DNA from: an uncultured Cytophagales bacterium
GTDB taxonomy: Bacteria; Bacteroidota; Bacteroidia; Cytophagales; Cyclobacteriaceae
Assembly (NCBI GenBank): GCA_913057175.1
Contig: CAJXNP010000011.1
Coordinates: 186,001-250,000, forward strand
Length of the DNA: 64,000 bases
Direction: 5' to 3'
The stretch's first letter is position 1. The number at the start of each line of letters is the position of its first letter. The position numbers and the translations under genes were made by a program. The notes below the pieces were generated by a model, which did not search any database, was not told the DNA's origin, and saw only the letters and a list, made by a program, of their open reading frames with translations. Positions 37,383 through 46,718 of this stretch are shown one piece after another.

Positions 37383-40300
37383 ACCTCTATCAGTTTTTTT
37401 CGATTGAGTATTTCCTGAACTTCCGGTTTACAACTTCCACACCCCAGACCAGCTCCTGATGCTTTGCAAAGTTCCTGAAAATTATCACATCCGCCATCAA
37501 TTATCTTTTCCAAATTGCCACTGCCGACATTATTGCAAGAGCATACCAATTTGCCTATCACAGGTTCGCTCTTTTGTCCGGATCTTAGCAGCTGCATTCT
37601 TTTCTCGGATAGTTCGAGTTTACTTTCGATCATGCTCTTAAACTCGGCAAATTCAGCTTTGTCTCCTATCAAGATCGCCCCAACCAACTTATCATCTTTG
37701 ATGATACATTTTTTATAGTAGCGTACGGATTTGTCAATGAATAGAATTTCATCGTATCCTTCTCCTTCAGTAGGTATCTCGGGAATACCAATTGAGCAAA
37801 GGTCAAGGTCTGAAAATTTCAGGATATTCATCGGAATGGAGCCTTCGTAGATGTTGGATAGGTCACCATTTATATACCTGGCAGCAATATCAGCTTGCTG
37901 TTCGGCAGCTGCTGTGATACCATTTAACTTTCCCTGATGTTCTGCGATTTCCCCCATGGCAAAAATATCAGGGTCGCTTGTTTGCAGATTATCGTTGACT
38001 AGCAAGCCCCGTCCGCAATCCAAACCGGCTTCCGTTGCAATTTCAATATTAGGTCGGGTGCCTATTGCATAGACCACAGCATCCACCTGCAGCGTCTGGC
38101 CACTTTTCAATTTTGCCAGGATACCATCCTCTTTTTCGATTTTGCTGAGGGACTCTACCTGGTTATTCATGTATAACTGTATGTCTTTCTCCTCTACAAA
38201 TTCTCTCAGCATTTCTCCAGCCAATGGATCCAATTGCCTTTCCATCAACCTTGAAGAAAGCTGAACGATGGAAATCTGGATATCAATTTCTTTAAGGGCG
38301 GCGGCAAGCTCGAGACCGAGCAAGCCACCCCCTATTATGAGCACATGACCTTTCGGTCGTAGAAAAATTTTTAAGTCATCAGCGTTCTTTCTGTTCCTCA
38401 TGGTAAAGACACCTGGCATATCAACCGGTGAATCTTTGGGAACAAACGCCCGGCTGCCGGTAGCCAGAATGAGCTTATCGTAGCTATGTTTTTGACCATA
38501 TGAATCGGTGACAGTTTTGCTATTTGTGTCCAGAGCAACGATAGCGTTTTCCTGGTGAAGAAAAACATCAAGCTTTTCGAATTCATTTTCTTTGAATTTG
38601 AGAAGCTTTTCCCATGGCAATTGTTCATTCACATACTCTGGCAATAAAACCCGGTTGTAGAACGGGTGTTTTTCATTGGAGAACACATGGATCTCATCCT
38701 TCCGATTGATTTCCCGATAGGTATTGATAAAGCGGTAAGCAGCCGCTCCGGCGCCTACAATCACGATCTTTTCGTGGTGCTTCTTATACTTCGTTACTTC
38801 AACAGCTGAAAATTTGAAATCGGGCTCCTTGGAAACCGGATCATAAAGGCTACTGGTGATGTTATTCGCCCTGGCATAATCATGCCCGGCCAGTTTGCCC
38901 CAATGCATAGGAAGAAAAACCACTCCTTTCTTAATGTTTTCGGTAAGAGTAGCTGTAACTTTTACTTCACCCCGGGAATTATAGATCATGACGATATCTC
39001 CATTAAAAATCCCTCTTTCTTTCGCATCATCGGGATGTATTTCGAGAAACGGATTGGATATATGTTGCTTTAATTTGTTGACCTTTCCGGTTTTTGTCAT
39101 CGTATGCCACTGATCCCGTATCCTTCCTGTGGTGAGGATTAATGGATGTTCAGGATTTGTTTCTTCTGATGTATTCTCAGGCTGATTAAGTGGATATAGC
39201 TTCGCCTTTTTGTTGGACGTATAGAATTTCCCATCTGCAAAAAGCCGATCTGTTCCTTTTGATTGATTGGATGTGACCGGCCATTGAAACGACCCTTCTT
39301 TTTTCAGACGGTCATAAGAAAGTCCGCTAATATCAATATTGGTATTTTTAGTCAGCTGACAGTGTTCTTCGTAAACCTCATCCATTGACGAAAAGTCAAA
39401 CCCTTCATAGCCCAACTCCTTTCCAAATCTCATGATGATCTCACTGTCCGGAAACGCCTCACCTGGTGCATCAATAACTTTATTCAGATACGTTATTCGC
39501 CTTTCTGAATTTGTCATGGTTCCTTCCTTCTCCATATGGCCAGCAGCCGGCAAAACAAGGTCGGCATACTCTATCGCGAGATTTTTGCTGGATATGTCCT
39601 GAACAACTACAAACTTGGCCTTTTTCAAGGCCGCTTCTGCTTTCCTCGCGTCAGGCAAGCTTACCAATGGATTTGTACATGCAATCCAGATGGCTTTTAG
39701 CTTTCCTTCTTCCAATGCTTCAAACATTTGGGTGGCTGTCAAACCTGGTTTTTCAGGAACGGAGGGTACACCCCAAAATTCTGCCACTTCTTTTCTGTGA
39801 CTTTCGTCACTAAGGTTCCGGTGAGATGATAGCAAAGTTGCCATTCCACCTACTTCCCTACCTCCCATGGCATTTGGCTGACCAGTTAAAGAAAACGGGC
39901 CAGAACCAGGTTTACCAATATGGCCCGTTATCAAATTAAGACTGATCAATGCAATATTTTTATTTACTCCGATGCTGCTTTGGTTCAATCCCATAGCCCA
40001 CATAGTGATGAATCCCTTGGCATCAGCTATGCATTTTGCAACCAGTTTAATTTCTTCTTCTGCTACTCCACATTTTACTGCAGCAACTGACAAGCTGGTT
40101 TTCAGTACGGATTGTTTATATTCATCAAATCCATCAACATTTTTCTTGATAAATTCGATGTTGATATCTCCATTTTTTATTAATAGTCCCGCAATGGCAT
40201 GATAGAGATAGACATCTGATCCCGGGTTGATCTGAAGGTGAATATCGGATGATCCGGCAGTTTGGGTCTTCCTCGGATCAACCGTAATGATCTTGACGTT

Positions 40301-40894
40301 AGGGTTGTTTTGTTTGTGGGCTTCAATTCTTCTGAAAAGAATAGGGTGGCACCATGCAGGATTAGCGCCTGATATAAAGAATACATCTGCATGCTCAATA
40401 TCTTCATAGGAAATAGGAACAGCATCTTCACCCAATGTCTTAGCATAGCCGGCAACAGCAGAGCTCATGCATAACCGGGAATTGGTATCGATATTATTCG
40501 TTCCAATGAATCCCTTAGCCAATTTGTTGAACAGGTAATATTCCTCCGTGAGACATTGACCGGAAACATAAAACCCTACAGAATCTGGTCCATGAATTTT
40601 AACAATGGATTTGAATACGGCCGCAGCTCTTTTCAATGCTACATCCCAGCTTACGTCTTCCAATGGATGGTTTTTACTCCACCGCATTTGTGGATAAAGT
40701 AATCGGTCTGTTGTATCCTGAACGGCATAATGGAGGTTCATACCTTTTGAACACAACATACCCTTATTGACAGGATGATCCTTGTCACCCTCAACAAATA
40801 TCCTTCCTTTACGGTCTTTGTGAACCACAATCCCGCAACCAACTCCACAGTATGAACATGTGGATTTATAAGTTTCTGTTTTACCAATAATCAT
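37379..40894 (-). CDS. nasA: Assimilatory nitrate reductase fused to a NirB-like FAD module and BFD-type Fe-S domain
   Basis: A 1171-residue fusion. Residues 1-690 are a molybdenum bis-MGD nitrate reductase: C13, C16, C20 and C48 bind the Fe4S4 cluster and C142 (NSRLCMSSA) is the likely molybdenum ligand; the molydopterin-binding domain is at about 580-690. Residues 705-1080 are a NAD(P)H-FAD reductase like the N-terminus of NirB (IVIVGAGAAAYRF; second Rossmann HVLIIGGGLLGLELA). Residues 1114-1165 are a BFD-type [2Fe-2S] domain (VCSCNN ... GCGSCKPEV). It would carry electrons from NAD(P)H to nitrate in one chain in the cytoplasm. A hairpin terminator lies upstream, after narK. Confidence 0.93.
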   Translation of the reverse strand: MIIGKTETYKSTCSYCGVGCGIVVHKDRKGRIFVEGDKDHPVNKGMLCSKGMNLHYAVQDTTDRLLYPQMRWSKNHPLEDVSWDVALKRAAAVFKSIVKIHGPDSVGFYVSGQCLTEEYYLFNKLAKGFIGTNNIDTNSRLCMSSAVAGYAKTLGEDAVPISYEDIEHADVFFISGANPAWCHPILFRRIEAHKQNNPNVKIITVDPRKTQTAGSSDIHLQINPGSDVYLYHAIAGLLIKNGDINIEFIKKNVDGFDEYKQSVLKTSLSVAAVKCGVAEEEIKLVAKCIADAKGFITMWAMGLNQSSIGVNKNIALISLNLITGHIGKPGSGPFSLTGQPNAMGGREVGGMATLLSSHRNLSDESHRKEVAEFWGVPSVPEKPGLTATQMFEALEEGKLKAIWIACTNPLVSLPDARKAEAALKKAKFVVVQDISSKNLAIEYADLVLPAAGHMEKEGTMTNSERRITYLNKVIDAPGEAFPDSEIIMRFGKELGYEGFDFSSMDEVYEEHCQLTKNTNIDISGLSYDRLKKEGSFQWPVTSNQSKGTDRLFADGKFYTSNKKAKLYPLNQPENTSEETNPEHPLILTTGRIRDQWHTMTKTGKVNKLKQHISNPFLEIHPDDAKERGIFNGDIVMIYNSRGEVKVTATLTENIKKGVVFLPMHWGKLAGHDYARANNITSSLYDPVSKEPDFKFSAVEVTKYKKHHEKIVIVGAGAAAYRFINTYREINRKDEIHVFSNEKHPFYNRVLLPEYVNEQLPWEKLLKFKENEFEKLDVFLHQENAIVALDTNSKTVTDSYGQKHSYDKLILATGSRAFVPKDSPVDMPGVFTMRNRKNADDLKIFLRPKGHVLIIGGGLLGLELAAALKEIDIQISIVQLSSRLMERQLDPLAGEMLREFVEEKDIQLYMNNQVESLSKIEKEDGILAKLKSGQTLQVDAVVYAIGTRPNIEIATEAGLDCGRGLLVNDNLQTSDPDIFAMGEIAEHQGKLNGITAAAEQQADIAARYINGDLSNIYEGSIPMNILKFSDLDLCSIGIPEIPTEGEGYDEILFIDKSVRYYKKCIIKDDKLVGAILIGDKAEFAEFKSMIESKLELSEKRMQLLRSGQKSEPVIGKLVCSCNNVGSGNLEKIIDGGCDNFQELCKASGAGLGCGSCKPEVQEILNRKKLIEV

Positions 40895-40916
40895 GTGCTC
40901 AATATTATTTAGTAAG

Positions 40917-40952
40917 AAAAAACCAAACCGGAGAGATCATTTAACTCTCCGG
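40917..40952 (-). terminator. Hairpin between the transporter and nitrate reductase genes
   Basis: On the minus strand CCGGAGAG and CTCTCCGG (40945-40952 and 40928-40935) form an 8-bp stem, followed by a TTTGG-TTTTTT tract. It lies 23 bases after the transporter stop codon and 33 before nasA, so it can reduce or regulate read-through. Confidence 0.8.
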
Positions 40953-40975
40953 ATTTGTTAAACCACTTATTGGTT

Positions 40976-42334
40976 TTATTTGGATATAGGAACAACCGCA
41001 GGTTGTGTCGTTAAATTCGCTTCCAACGAAGCATCCATTTCTTTTTTGGTTTCTTTTTCATCTGCCTCAGAAAATTTGATCGCAAATGCTACAAATGAAA
41101 TACCTACTACTACCCATCCAAGTATAAACAAGGCCTGAGGATAAGTAAGTGTATCACTTTTCATTAAAAATCCTGCCGCAACAGCTCCGGCATTGCCACC
41201 AGCACCAACTATTCCGGAGATCGACCCAATTGCTTTTTTGTTAACAAATGGAACGACTGAAAAAGTTGCTCCTTCAGACATCTGGACACTCAAACTAAAC
41301 AAGATCATTGTGAAGATTGCCAGAGGCAGGACGGACATTTGAGAAAATACGATCAGCATAATGCCTTCTAACAGGAGGATTACAAAAAGGAAATAAACTC
41401 TACCTTTCAGGCCAAACTTAATTCCAAACCGGTCACCAAACATTCCACCCAATGAGCGTGCAAATATATTCATCAATCCGAAGAGACCGGCGATTAAACC
41501 GGCCGTTTTCAGATCGAGATGAAAATAATCAATGTAATAGATCGCTGCGATGTTGTTGATCGTCAACTCAACTCCAAAGCATGCTGCGTAGATCAGAAAT
41601 AACCCCCAGACACGATAGTCCTTAACTGCTACTAAAAAGGATTTTTTACTTTCCTTTTTCTTCATCTGATAGTCGGGATTATTTTTTCTAAGGTCTTTAA
41701 TATTTCCTTCAGGAGTATCCTGGGTAAATTTGTAGTAAATAATTCCCATAATAAATAGGGCAATTCCCGGAACTACCATGGCCCATCTCCATGCAGAAGC
41801 ATTGACGAAGCCCAGACCTACAAATGCGGCAAAGATCAAAGGCATTATCATTTGCGTTACGCCACCGCCCATATTTCCCCAACCTGCGGTAGTAGCATTT
41901 GCCGTTCCAACGACGTTGGGAGCAAACATTACAGAGGTGTGGTACTGCGTGATGACAAAAGAAGCGCCAATCACCCCAATCGCTAATCTAAACAACAGAA
42001 ATGATTCATAGCTGTTGGAAAGACCTATCATCATGACGGGGAGAGATCCCAATATGAGTAAGCCGGTATAGGCAATCCTCGGGCCGATCCTGTCACACAA
42101 CCATCCGATCAGCAGACGTGCTAAAACAGTAATAGCCACAGAGGCAATGATTGTATTTCCGATTTCAGCCTTCGTCAGTCCCAATTCATCCCGGACTACC
42201 GCCATCAGTGGGGCTATTCCAAACCATCCAAAGAAACACAGAAAAAATGCAAACCAGGTGATATGGAAGGTCCTCATATGAGGCGCTTTTAAACTCAGTA
42301 AATTGATTTTTGTTGCTTTTGTAATTTTACCCAT
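40976..42334 (-). CDS. narK: Nitrate/nitrite transporter (MFS, NarK/NasA type)
   Basis: A 452-residue major-facilitator transporter with 12 hydrophobic segments. The family's nitrate signature GWGNMGGGVTQ is at 151-161, and R116 in LFRLAIG corresponds to the substrate-binding arginine of NarK. The MFS loop motif after helix 2 is GWLCDRIGPR. It brings nitrate into the cell and may export nitrite. The gene is first in the nitrate operon, with a TAnnTTTG promoter box and ACGTA repeats just upstream. Confidence 0.95.
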   Translation of the reverse strand: MGKITKATKINLLSLKAPHMRTFHITWFAFFLCFFGWFGIAPLMAVVRDELGLTKAEIGNTIIASVAITVLARLLIGWLCDRIGPRIAYTGLLILGSLPVMMIGLSNSYESFLLFRLAIGVIGASFVITQYHTSVMFAPNVVGTANATTAGWGNMGGGVTQMIMPLIFAAFVGLGFVNASAWRWAMVVPGIALFIMGIIYYKFTQDTPEGNIKDLRKNNPDYQMKKKESKKSFLVAVKDYRVWGLFLIYAACFGVELTINNIAAIYYIDYFHLDLKTAGLIAGLFGLMNIFARSLGGMFGDRFGIKFGLKGRVYFLFVILLLEGIMLIVFSQMSVLPLAIFTMILFSLSVQMSEGATFSVVPFVNKKAIGSISGIVGAGGNAGAVAAGFLMKSDTLTYPQALFILGWVVVGISFVAFAIKFSEADEKETKKEMDASLEANLTTQPAVVPISK

Positions 42335-42359
42335 AATACTTAGTGTTGTAAATAAAAGT

Positions 42360-42430
42360 ACGTAGCAAAATTACGTATATATTTTTATATTACTAAGTAT
42401 TAATTCGTATTTTTTACGTAATTATACGTA
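42360..42430 (-). promoter_or_regulatory. Nitrate operon promoter with ACGTA repeats
   Basis: The minus strand holds TAATTTTG (42366-42373), a match to TAnnTTTG, 32 bases before the narK start codon. ACGTA words occur at 42360, 42372, 42416 and 42426, plus a TTCGTAT variant near 42403. The first two flank the -7 box and the last two are ten bases apart, one helical turn. This looks like a regulator-binding cluster. The rest of the 405-base gap to the kinase gene (42431-42739) shows nothing clear. Confidence 0.5.
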
Positions 42431-42739
42431 TTTTAGTATAAGTGATTGAGATTGAAGGAGTTATTTAAATCAATTTTTAAGTATTTGTAATTCAGGCCAA
42501 CTTTAAAATATAAATTCTCCATTTCTTTTGTTAGCGTCAGCATTTTTCTCAGGCACTTAGTTCGAACAACAACCACCTGCACTATTGAAGGGTTTTCAAT
42601 AAATAATTATGATCCATAAGCCAGGTATTGACGCTTAAATACCTAATACCTAATGGATTAATTTGAAACTTTTATCTTGCTTTTGGATTATTTTGATAAT
42701 TTTATCGTTTATAAACACGCACTATTTTTTTAACCAGGA

Positions 42740-44785
42740 ATGTGGACGGGAAGATGTTTTTATTCTTATAGGAAAATATTATTTATTTTTTTCCTCCTTA
42801 TCACCTGTTTTGCCAGTATCGGGCAATCAGGGGTACTGGATTTGCGAGACACTTCGCTAGAAGAGGATATGGTCCTCTTGCAAAAATCCTGGCAATTTCA
42901 TGTTCATCATTTTTTAAAACCTGATCAAACAGACACTGCACATTGGGAAAATGTAGACTTGCCACAACGATGGGATCGAATGTCCTGGAAAGACAACAAG
43001 ATACCTCAATTTGGCATCATGACTTACAAGCTGGTTGTCTTGCTGCCTAATGATCACCCTCCACTTGGTATCAAGCTTTATGAATCTCTTTCTGCCCATA
43101 AACTATTTGTTAATGGTGAATTGCTGGACGAAAATGGAAAGATCTCAAAACAAAAAGAAAGCGAACAACCTTCTTACAATAATCAAATTATACCCATTCC
43201 AAAAAAATTATCCTCCAAAGACACTTTACAGATCATATTGCATGTTTCTAATTGGAATTATGTTTATGGAGGAATAAAGAGCAACGTTTATTTAGGTGAC
43301 CTGAAATATTTGGAAGAAAATAAGGAAAAAAAGATTGCCGTAAGCGGACTATTATTAGGGGCTATATTTTTGCTGGGTATTTCACAATTCATCCTTTTTG
43401 CATTCAGAAGGGAAAGCTACTACTACCTCTGTCTGACATTGGTCTCATTCACGCTTTTCTTACGCTTAGCTTCCGTAGATGAAATGATTATCAAGATCCT
43501 TCTTCCAAACCTAAACCATCATACTTTGCTGGATATCAGGTGGATTACTACCTATCTGGCACTTCCTGCCACATTACTTTTCATTTATACATTTTATACA
43601 AAATATACCAAAAAATGGATCCTGGTATTCAGCTGGGTTTTTGCTATGATCCATGTAATAGCTGTTTTCATAGTTCCATATACATCGAAGATCTACCTGG
43701 CATATCATTTTCATATTTTCATGGTTTTAGGAGCAATTTATATTGTGTACGTGTGCGTTGTTGCTGCCAGAAAAAAAGAACTTGGCGCCCGAACACTTAT
43801 CGTAGGATTACTAATAACTATACCGCTAATGGTCGTCGATATCCTATATGCACAATTACTTTCTCCTATTGGAAATGTTATCGGATGGGGTATCATATTC
43901 TTTTTTCTGGCACTATTTACCGTAACAGCCAAACGGTTTTCCCTGGCATTGAGAAATGAAGAAAAACTGACGGCTGAATTATCAAATGTCAACAAAAACC
44001 TTGAAGAAATTGTTGAAGTGCGCACCCGCCATATTGAAGAAAAGAATGTGTTGATTGAGGAGCAAAAAGAAGTTTTACAAAACCAACATGATAGTTTAAA
44101 GCTTTTATTGAAAGATCAGGAAACGCTAATGGCGATGATCGCTCATGACCTGAAAGCCCCTCTAAATCGCGCCGCCGGTTTAGCGGAAGTCCTTTCATTA
44201 TCAGGAGAATTGTCAGATGACCAGCTTGCTTTGAACAAAAAGATCATAGAGGTCGCCCATTCCGGCAGCAAACTAATTGAACAACTCACAATGCTTCAAA
44301 AATATGAGCAAAGCGAGGACAATCTCAAGATGGAAAAATGTGAAATTGACAAGCTATTATCAGACCAGTTGGAAGGCTATGAAAAATCAGCTACAGACAA
44401 AAAGATCAAGTTAATCTCCAATTTAAACGGCCCAATCGTCTTTAAAACCAATAAGGATGCACTATCCCGAATATTGGACAATCTCATTTCCAATGCCATT
44501 AAGTTCAGTCCGCCATATGGAACGATCAAAATAGACACATCATTATCCGAAAAAGAGTTGGTAATAAAGATTACCGACGAAGGACCCGGATTTACTCACG
44601 AAGATAAGGAAAAGCTTTTCGGTAAATTCCAACGGCTGTCTGCCCAGCCTACCGGTGGTGAAAGCTCAACGGGGTTAGGACTGAGCATTATTAAAATCCT
44701 TGTCGATAAACTGGAAGGTAAGATCAAATTAAAAAGCAAACCTGGCCAGGGCGCGACTTTTATCCTTCACTTTCCCATTAAATAG
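42740..44785 (+). CDS. 7TM-DISM sensor histidine kinase
   Basis: A 681-residue kinase. A signal segment is followed by an exported beta-sandwich domain (about 30-190: GVLDLRDTSLEED, WQFHVHHFL, LFVNGELLDENGK), then seven membrane helices of the 7TMR-DISM type (about 200-400), a coiled coil (410-460), HisKA with phosphoacceptor H469 (IAHDLKAPL) and a full ATPase domain (STGLGLSI). The exported domain resembles the sugar-binding 7TMR-DISMED1 fold, so a carbohydrate or related ligand is possible. It is divergent from the nitrate operon and has no adjacent response regulator. The start is uncertain within a few codons. Confidence 0.9.
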   Translation: MWTGRCFYSYRKILFIFFLLITCFASIGQSGVLDLRDTSLEEDMVLLQKSWQFHVHHFLKPDQTDTAHWENVDLPQRWDRMSWKDNKIPQFGIMTYKLVVLLPNDHPPLGIKLYESLSAHKLFVNGELLDENGKISKQKESEQPSYNNQIIPIPKKLSSKDTLQIILHVSNWNYVYGGIKSNVYLGDLKYLEENKEKKIAVSGLLLGAIFLLGISQFILFAFRRESYYYLCLTLVSFTLFLRLASVDEMIIKILLPNLNHHTLLDIRWITTYLALPATLLFIYTFYTKYTKKWILVFSWVFAMIHVIAVFIVPYTSKIYLAYHFHIFMVLGAIYIVYVCVVAARKKELGARTLIVGLLITIPLMVVDILYAQLLSPIGNVIGWGIIFFFLALFTVTAKRFSLALRNEEKLTAELSNVNKNLEEIVEVRTRHIEEKNVLIEEQKEVLQNQHDSLKLLLKDQETLMAMIAHDLKAPLNRAAGLAEVLSLSGELSDDQLALNKKIIEVAHSGSKLIEQLTMLQKYEQSEDNLKMEKCEIDKLLSDQLEGYEKSATDKKIKLISNLNGPIVFKTNKDALSRILDNLISNAIKFSPPYGTIKIDTSLSEKELVIKITDEGPGFTHEDKEKLFGKFQRLSAQPTGGESSTGLGLSIIKILVDKLEGKIKLKSKPGQGATFILHFPIK

Positions 44786-44864
44786 AAATTTCTTTCCAAC
44801 TATGGAAAGGATAAGCCGTAGGCTTTAATAATCATTTTGTCAAACAAAAATCCTATCACATTAA

Positions 44865-45512
44865 ATGGAAGTAAAATCTGTGAATCTTTCGTCGCCTAGA
44901 ATTGTACATTGGAAAGGAAAAGAAGTGGAAACCGGCATATACAAGTATCCTGTTCAAGAAAGCATTCAGCTTGGAACATTCGGAGTTGCTAAGGATCATG
45001 TAGCCGATCTCAAAGTGCATGGCGGCATCGACAAATCATGTTATTTCTATTCTGCAGATCATTATGAATACTGGAAATCATTGTACCCCGATCTTGATTG
45101 GAATTGGGGAATGCTTGGTGAAAATATTACGGTAGAAGGACTGGAAGAAAGTAAAATACATATTGGGGATGTGTATGAAATTGGCGAAGCACATATTCAG
45201 ATTTCTCAACCACGACAGCCATGTTTCAAGCTAGGTATTAAATTCGGTACACAGAAAATCCTGAGAGATTTTATAAACAAAGGTTGGCCGGGCTGCTATG
45301 CAAGAGTGATAAAGGAAGGAAAAGTGGAGGTTGGGGACAAAATGTCATTGATCATCCGTTCAAAAAGTAGCCAGTCTGTTCAGGATATTTTCAAGATGCT
45401 TTATTCAGATGATTTTGAAAGAATAAAAATAGAGAATGCTGTGCATGATGGAAATCTTGCTCAAAGTGTCAGGCAGCAACTTTTGCCAAAACTGGAAAGA
45501 TCAGCCAGGTAA
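44865..45512 (+). CDS. MOSC domain protein (YiiM-like)
   Basis: A 215-residue MOSC protein. The core shows the KVHGGIDKSCYFYSADHYEYW segment, GENITVEGL, and the conserved cysteine C120 in SQPRQPCFKLG; the C-terminal third is a helical 3-alpha extension. MOSC proteins carry or reduce molybdenum-cofactor-dependent substrates; YiiM-like members use Moco to reduce N-hydroxylated compounds. Its place beside a molybdenum-dependent nitrate reductase cluster fits. It overlaps the convergent hydrolase gene by 12 bases. Confidence 0.9.
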   Translation: MEVKSVNLSSPRIVHWKGKEVETGIYKYPVQESIQLGTFGVAKDHVADLKVHGGIDKSCYFYSADHYEYWKSLYPDLDWNWGMLGENITVEGLEESKIHIGDVYEIGEAHIQISQPRQPCFKLGIKFGTQKILRDFINKGWPGCYARVIKEGKVEVGDKMSLIIRSKSSQSVQDIFKMLYSDDFERIKIENAVHDGNLAQSVRQQLLPKLERSAR

Positions 45513-46475
45513 CTTAATGAATTTTAGTATTCGTTTAAAATAAAATTTGATTGTCCTTTTCGGTTCAGGGGTAATCAGATGATTCAATATCCGTGAAAAT
45601 TTTCTCGCACGAAGGTATCCAAATGATTTATGGGGATTGCTTTTCCCCCTAATAACATAGTTATTTTCAACTAAAACATCTTTTGCCTGGATTCCGAGGG
45701 CGTTAGGATGATAATCATCTCTCAATGACTTGTCAAAGGCGATGTTATCATTTGGATCAGCAAAGTTGTACCAACGATGATGAATACCGGGTGGGGCTTT
45801 CAGTTTTTTATCCCCGGATAACTTAAACTTTTCGTTGCCAGCTATTTTACTGATGATAAATGGAAGACCGAGCGGGGAGCCAATCGTGATAAATGTATGG
45901 ATCTTGAATTCCGGTATGGAATAGGCTAAAACATCATACGCAACAATAGACCCCATTGAGTGTGCCAGCAGAATGATTTCTTTGTCCTGGTGTTTCAATA
46001 AAGTATTAATCAATCTTCTTTTGATCGTATCTCTTGCTAAACATAACTCACTCCTTTCGTCATGACAATCATTGTTAAAATATATTTCAACCTCTCTGAA
46101 ATACCTGCTTATCACCAGGTTGGAAAAAAAGGAATAATTAGAAGAAAGATCTTCATTCAAAAAATACCGGTCCAGTTTGATTTCAAGGTATCGTAAAACC
46201 TTTTGCCTGATTTGACTTTTTTTTCGTATAAAATTTTTATCAAAGGGAACATATTTGTCATTTAAATAGTAAGGATCTCTAGGGTCAGTAACTGATAGAT
46301 CCAGGGGTTTATCATTGAGGATATCCGCCCAGTACACTAATTCGAATTCCGGTAGTTCCTGGTCGGAATGAATGTTCGCCAGCCCTTCCATCATGGACAT
46401 GCGCCACCAGTTTTCTAGCAATTGTTTTTCAGGCTTGTTGCCTAACCCATGTATGCCAATGATTATCCTGGACAT
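45501..46475 (-). CDS. Alpha/beta hydrolase (PGAP1-like esterase)
   Basis: A 324-residue cytoplasmic hydrolase. It starts with the oxyanion strand IIIGIHGLGNKP (4-15), has the nucleophile S173 in LLAHSMGSIVAYD, and a late histidine candidate in NPHKSFGYL. The long insert between residues 60 and 150 is charged and helical. The fold matches lipase-like hydrolases whose substrates are unknown. Its stop region overlaps the end of the MOSC gene by 12 bases on the opposite strand. Confidence 0.82.
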   Translation of the reverse strand: MSRIIIGIHGLGNKPEKQLLENWWRMSMMEGLANIHSDQELPEFELVYWADILNDKPLDLSVTDPRDPYYLNDKYVPFDKNFIRKKSQIRQKVLRYLEIKLDRYFLNEDLSSNYSFFSNLVISRYFREVEIYFNNDCHDERSELCLARDTIKRRLINTLLKHQDKEIILLAHSMGSIVAYDVLAYSIPEFKIHTFITIGSPLGLPFIISKIAGNEKFKLSGDKKLKAPPGIHHRWYNFADPNDNIAFDKSLRDDYHPNALGIQAKDVLVENNYVIRGKSNPHKSFGYLRARKFSRILNHLITPEPKRTIKFYFKRILKFIKLPG

Positions 46476-46601
46476 AAAAAATCTGTTCTTTCAAAAAAAC
46501 CATCAACCTCTAGCTTGATAATTTGACAAATCAAATTAGTGGATGAGAAGCCACATTCAAAACCATTCCATGGCAATCTTACAACTTTTCATACAAGTAA
46601 T

Positions 46602-46633
46602 AAAAAAACAGCCCGGGTACCAGACCGGGCTGT
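46602..46633 (-). terminator. Terminator of the repeat lipoprotein gene
   Basis: On the minus strand a 9-bp stem, ACAGCCCGG with CCGGGCTGT (46625-46633 and 46608-46616), is followed by seven T residues. Confidence 0.9.
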
Positions 46634-46718
46634 CAAGATTTAAAAAACTAATTCGGATAAAAAGTATCTATTCTGCTTCTTCAGTATAGTTGTTGACAAT
46701 TGGTTCAATCAAATGTTG

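Noticed and set aside
44790-44815. Terminator after the 7TM-DISM kinase gene
   Set aside because: Only a 6-bp CTTTCC/GGAAAG stem without a T tract is present.
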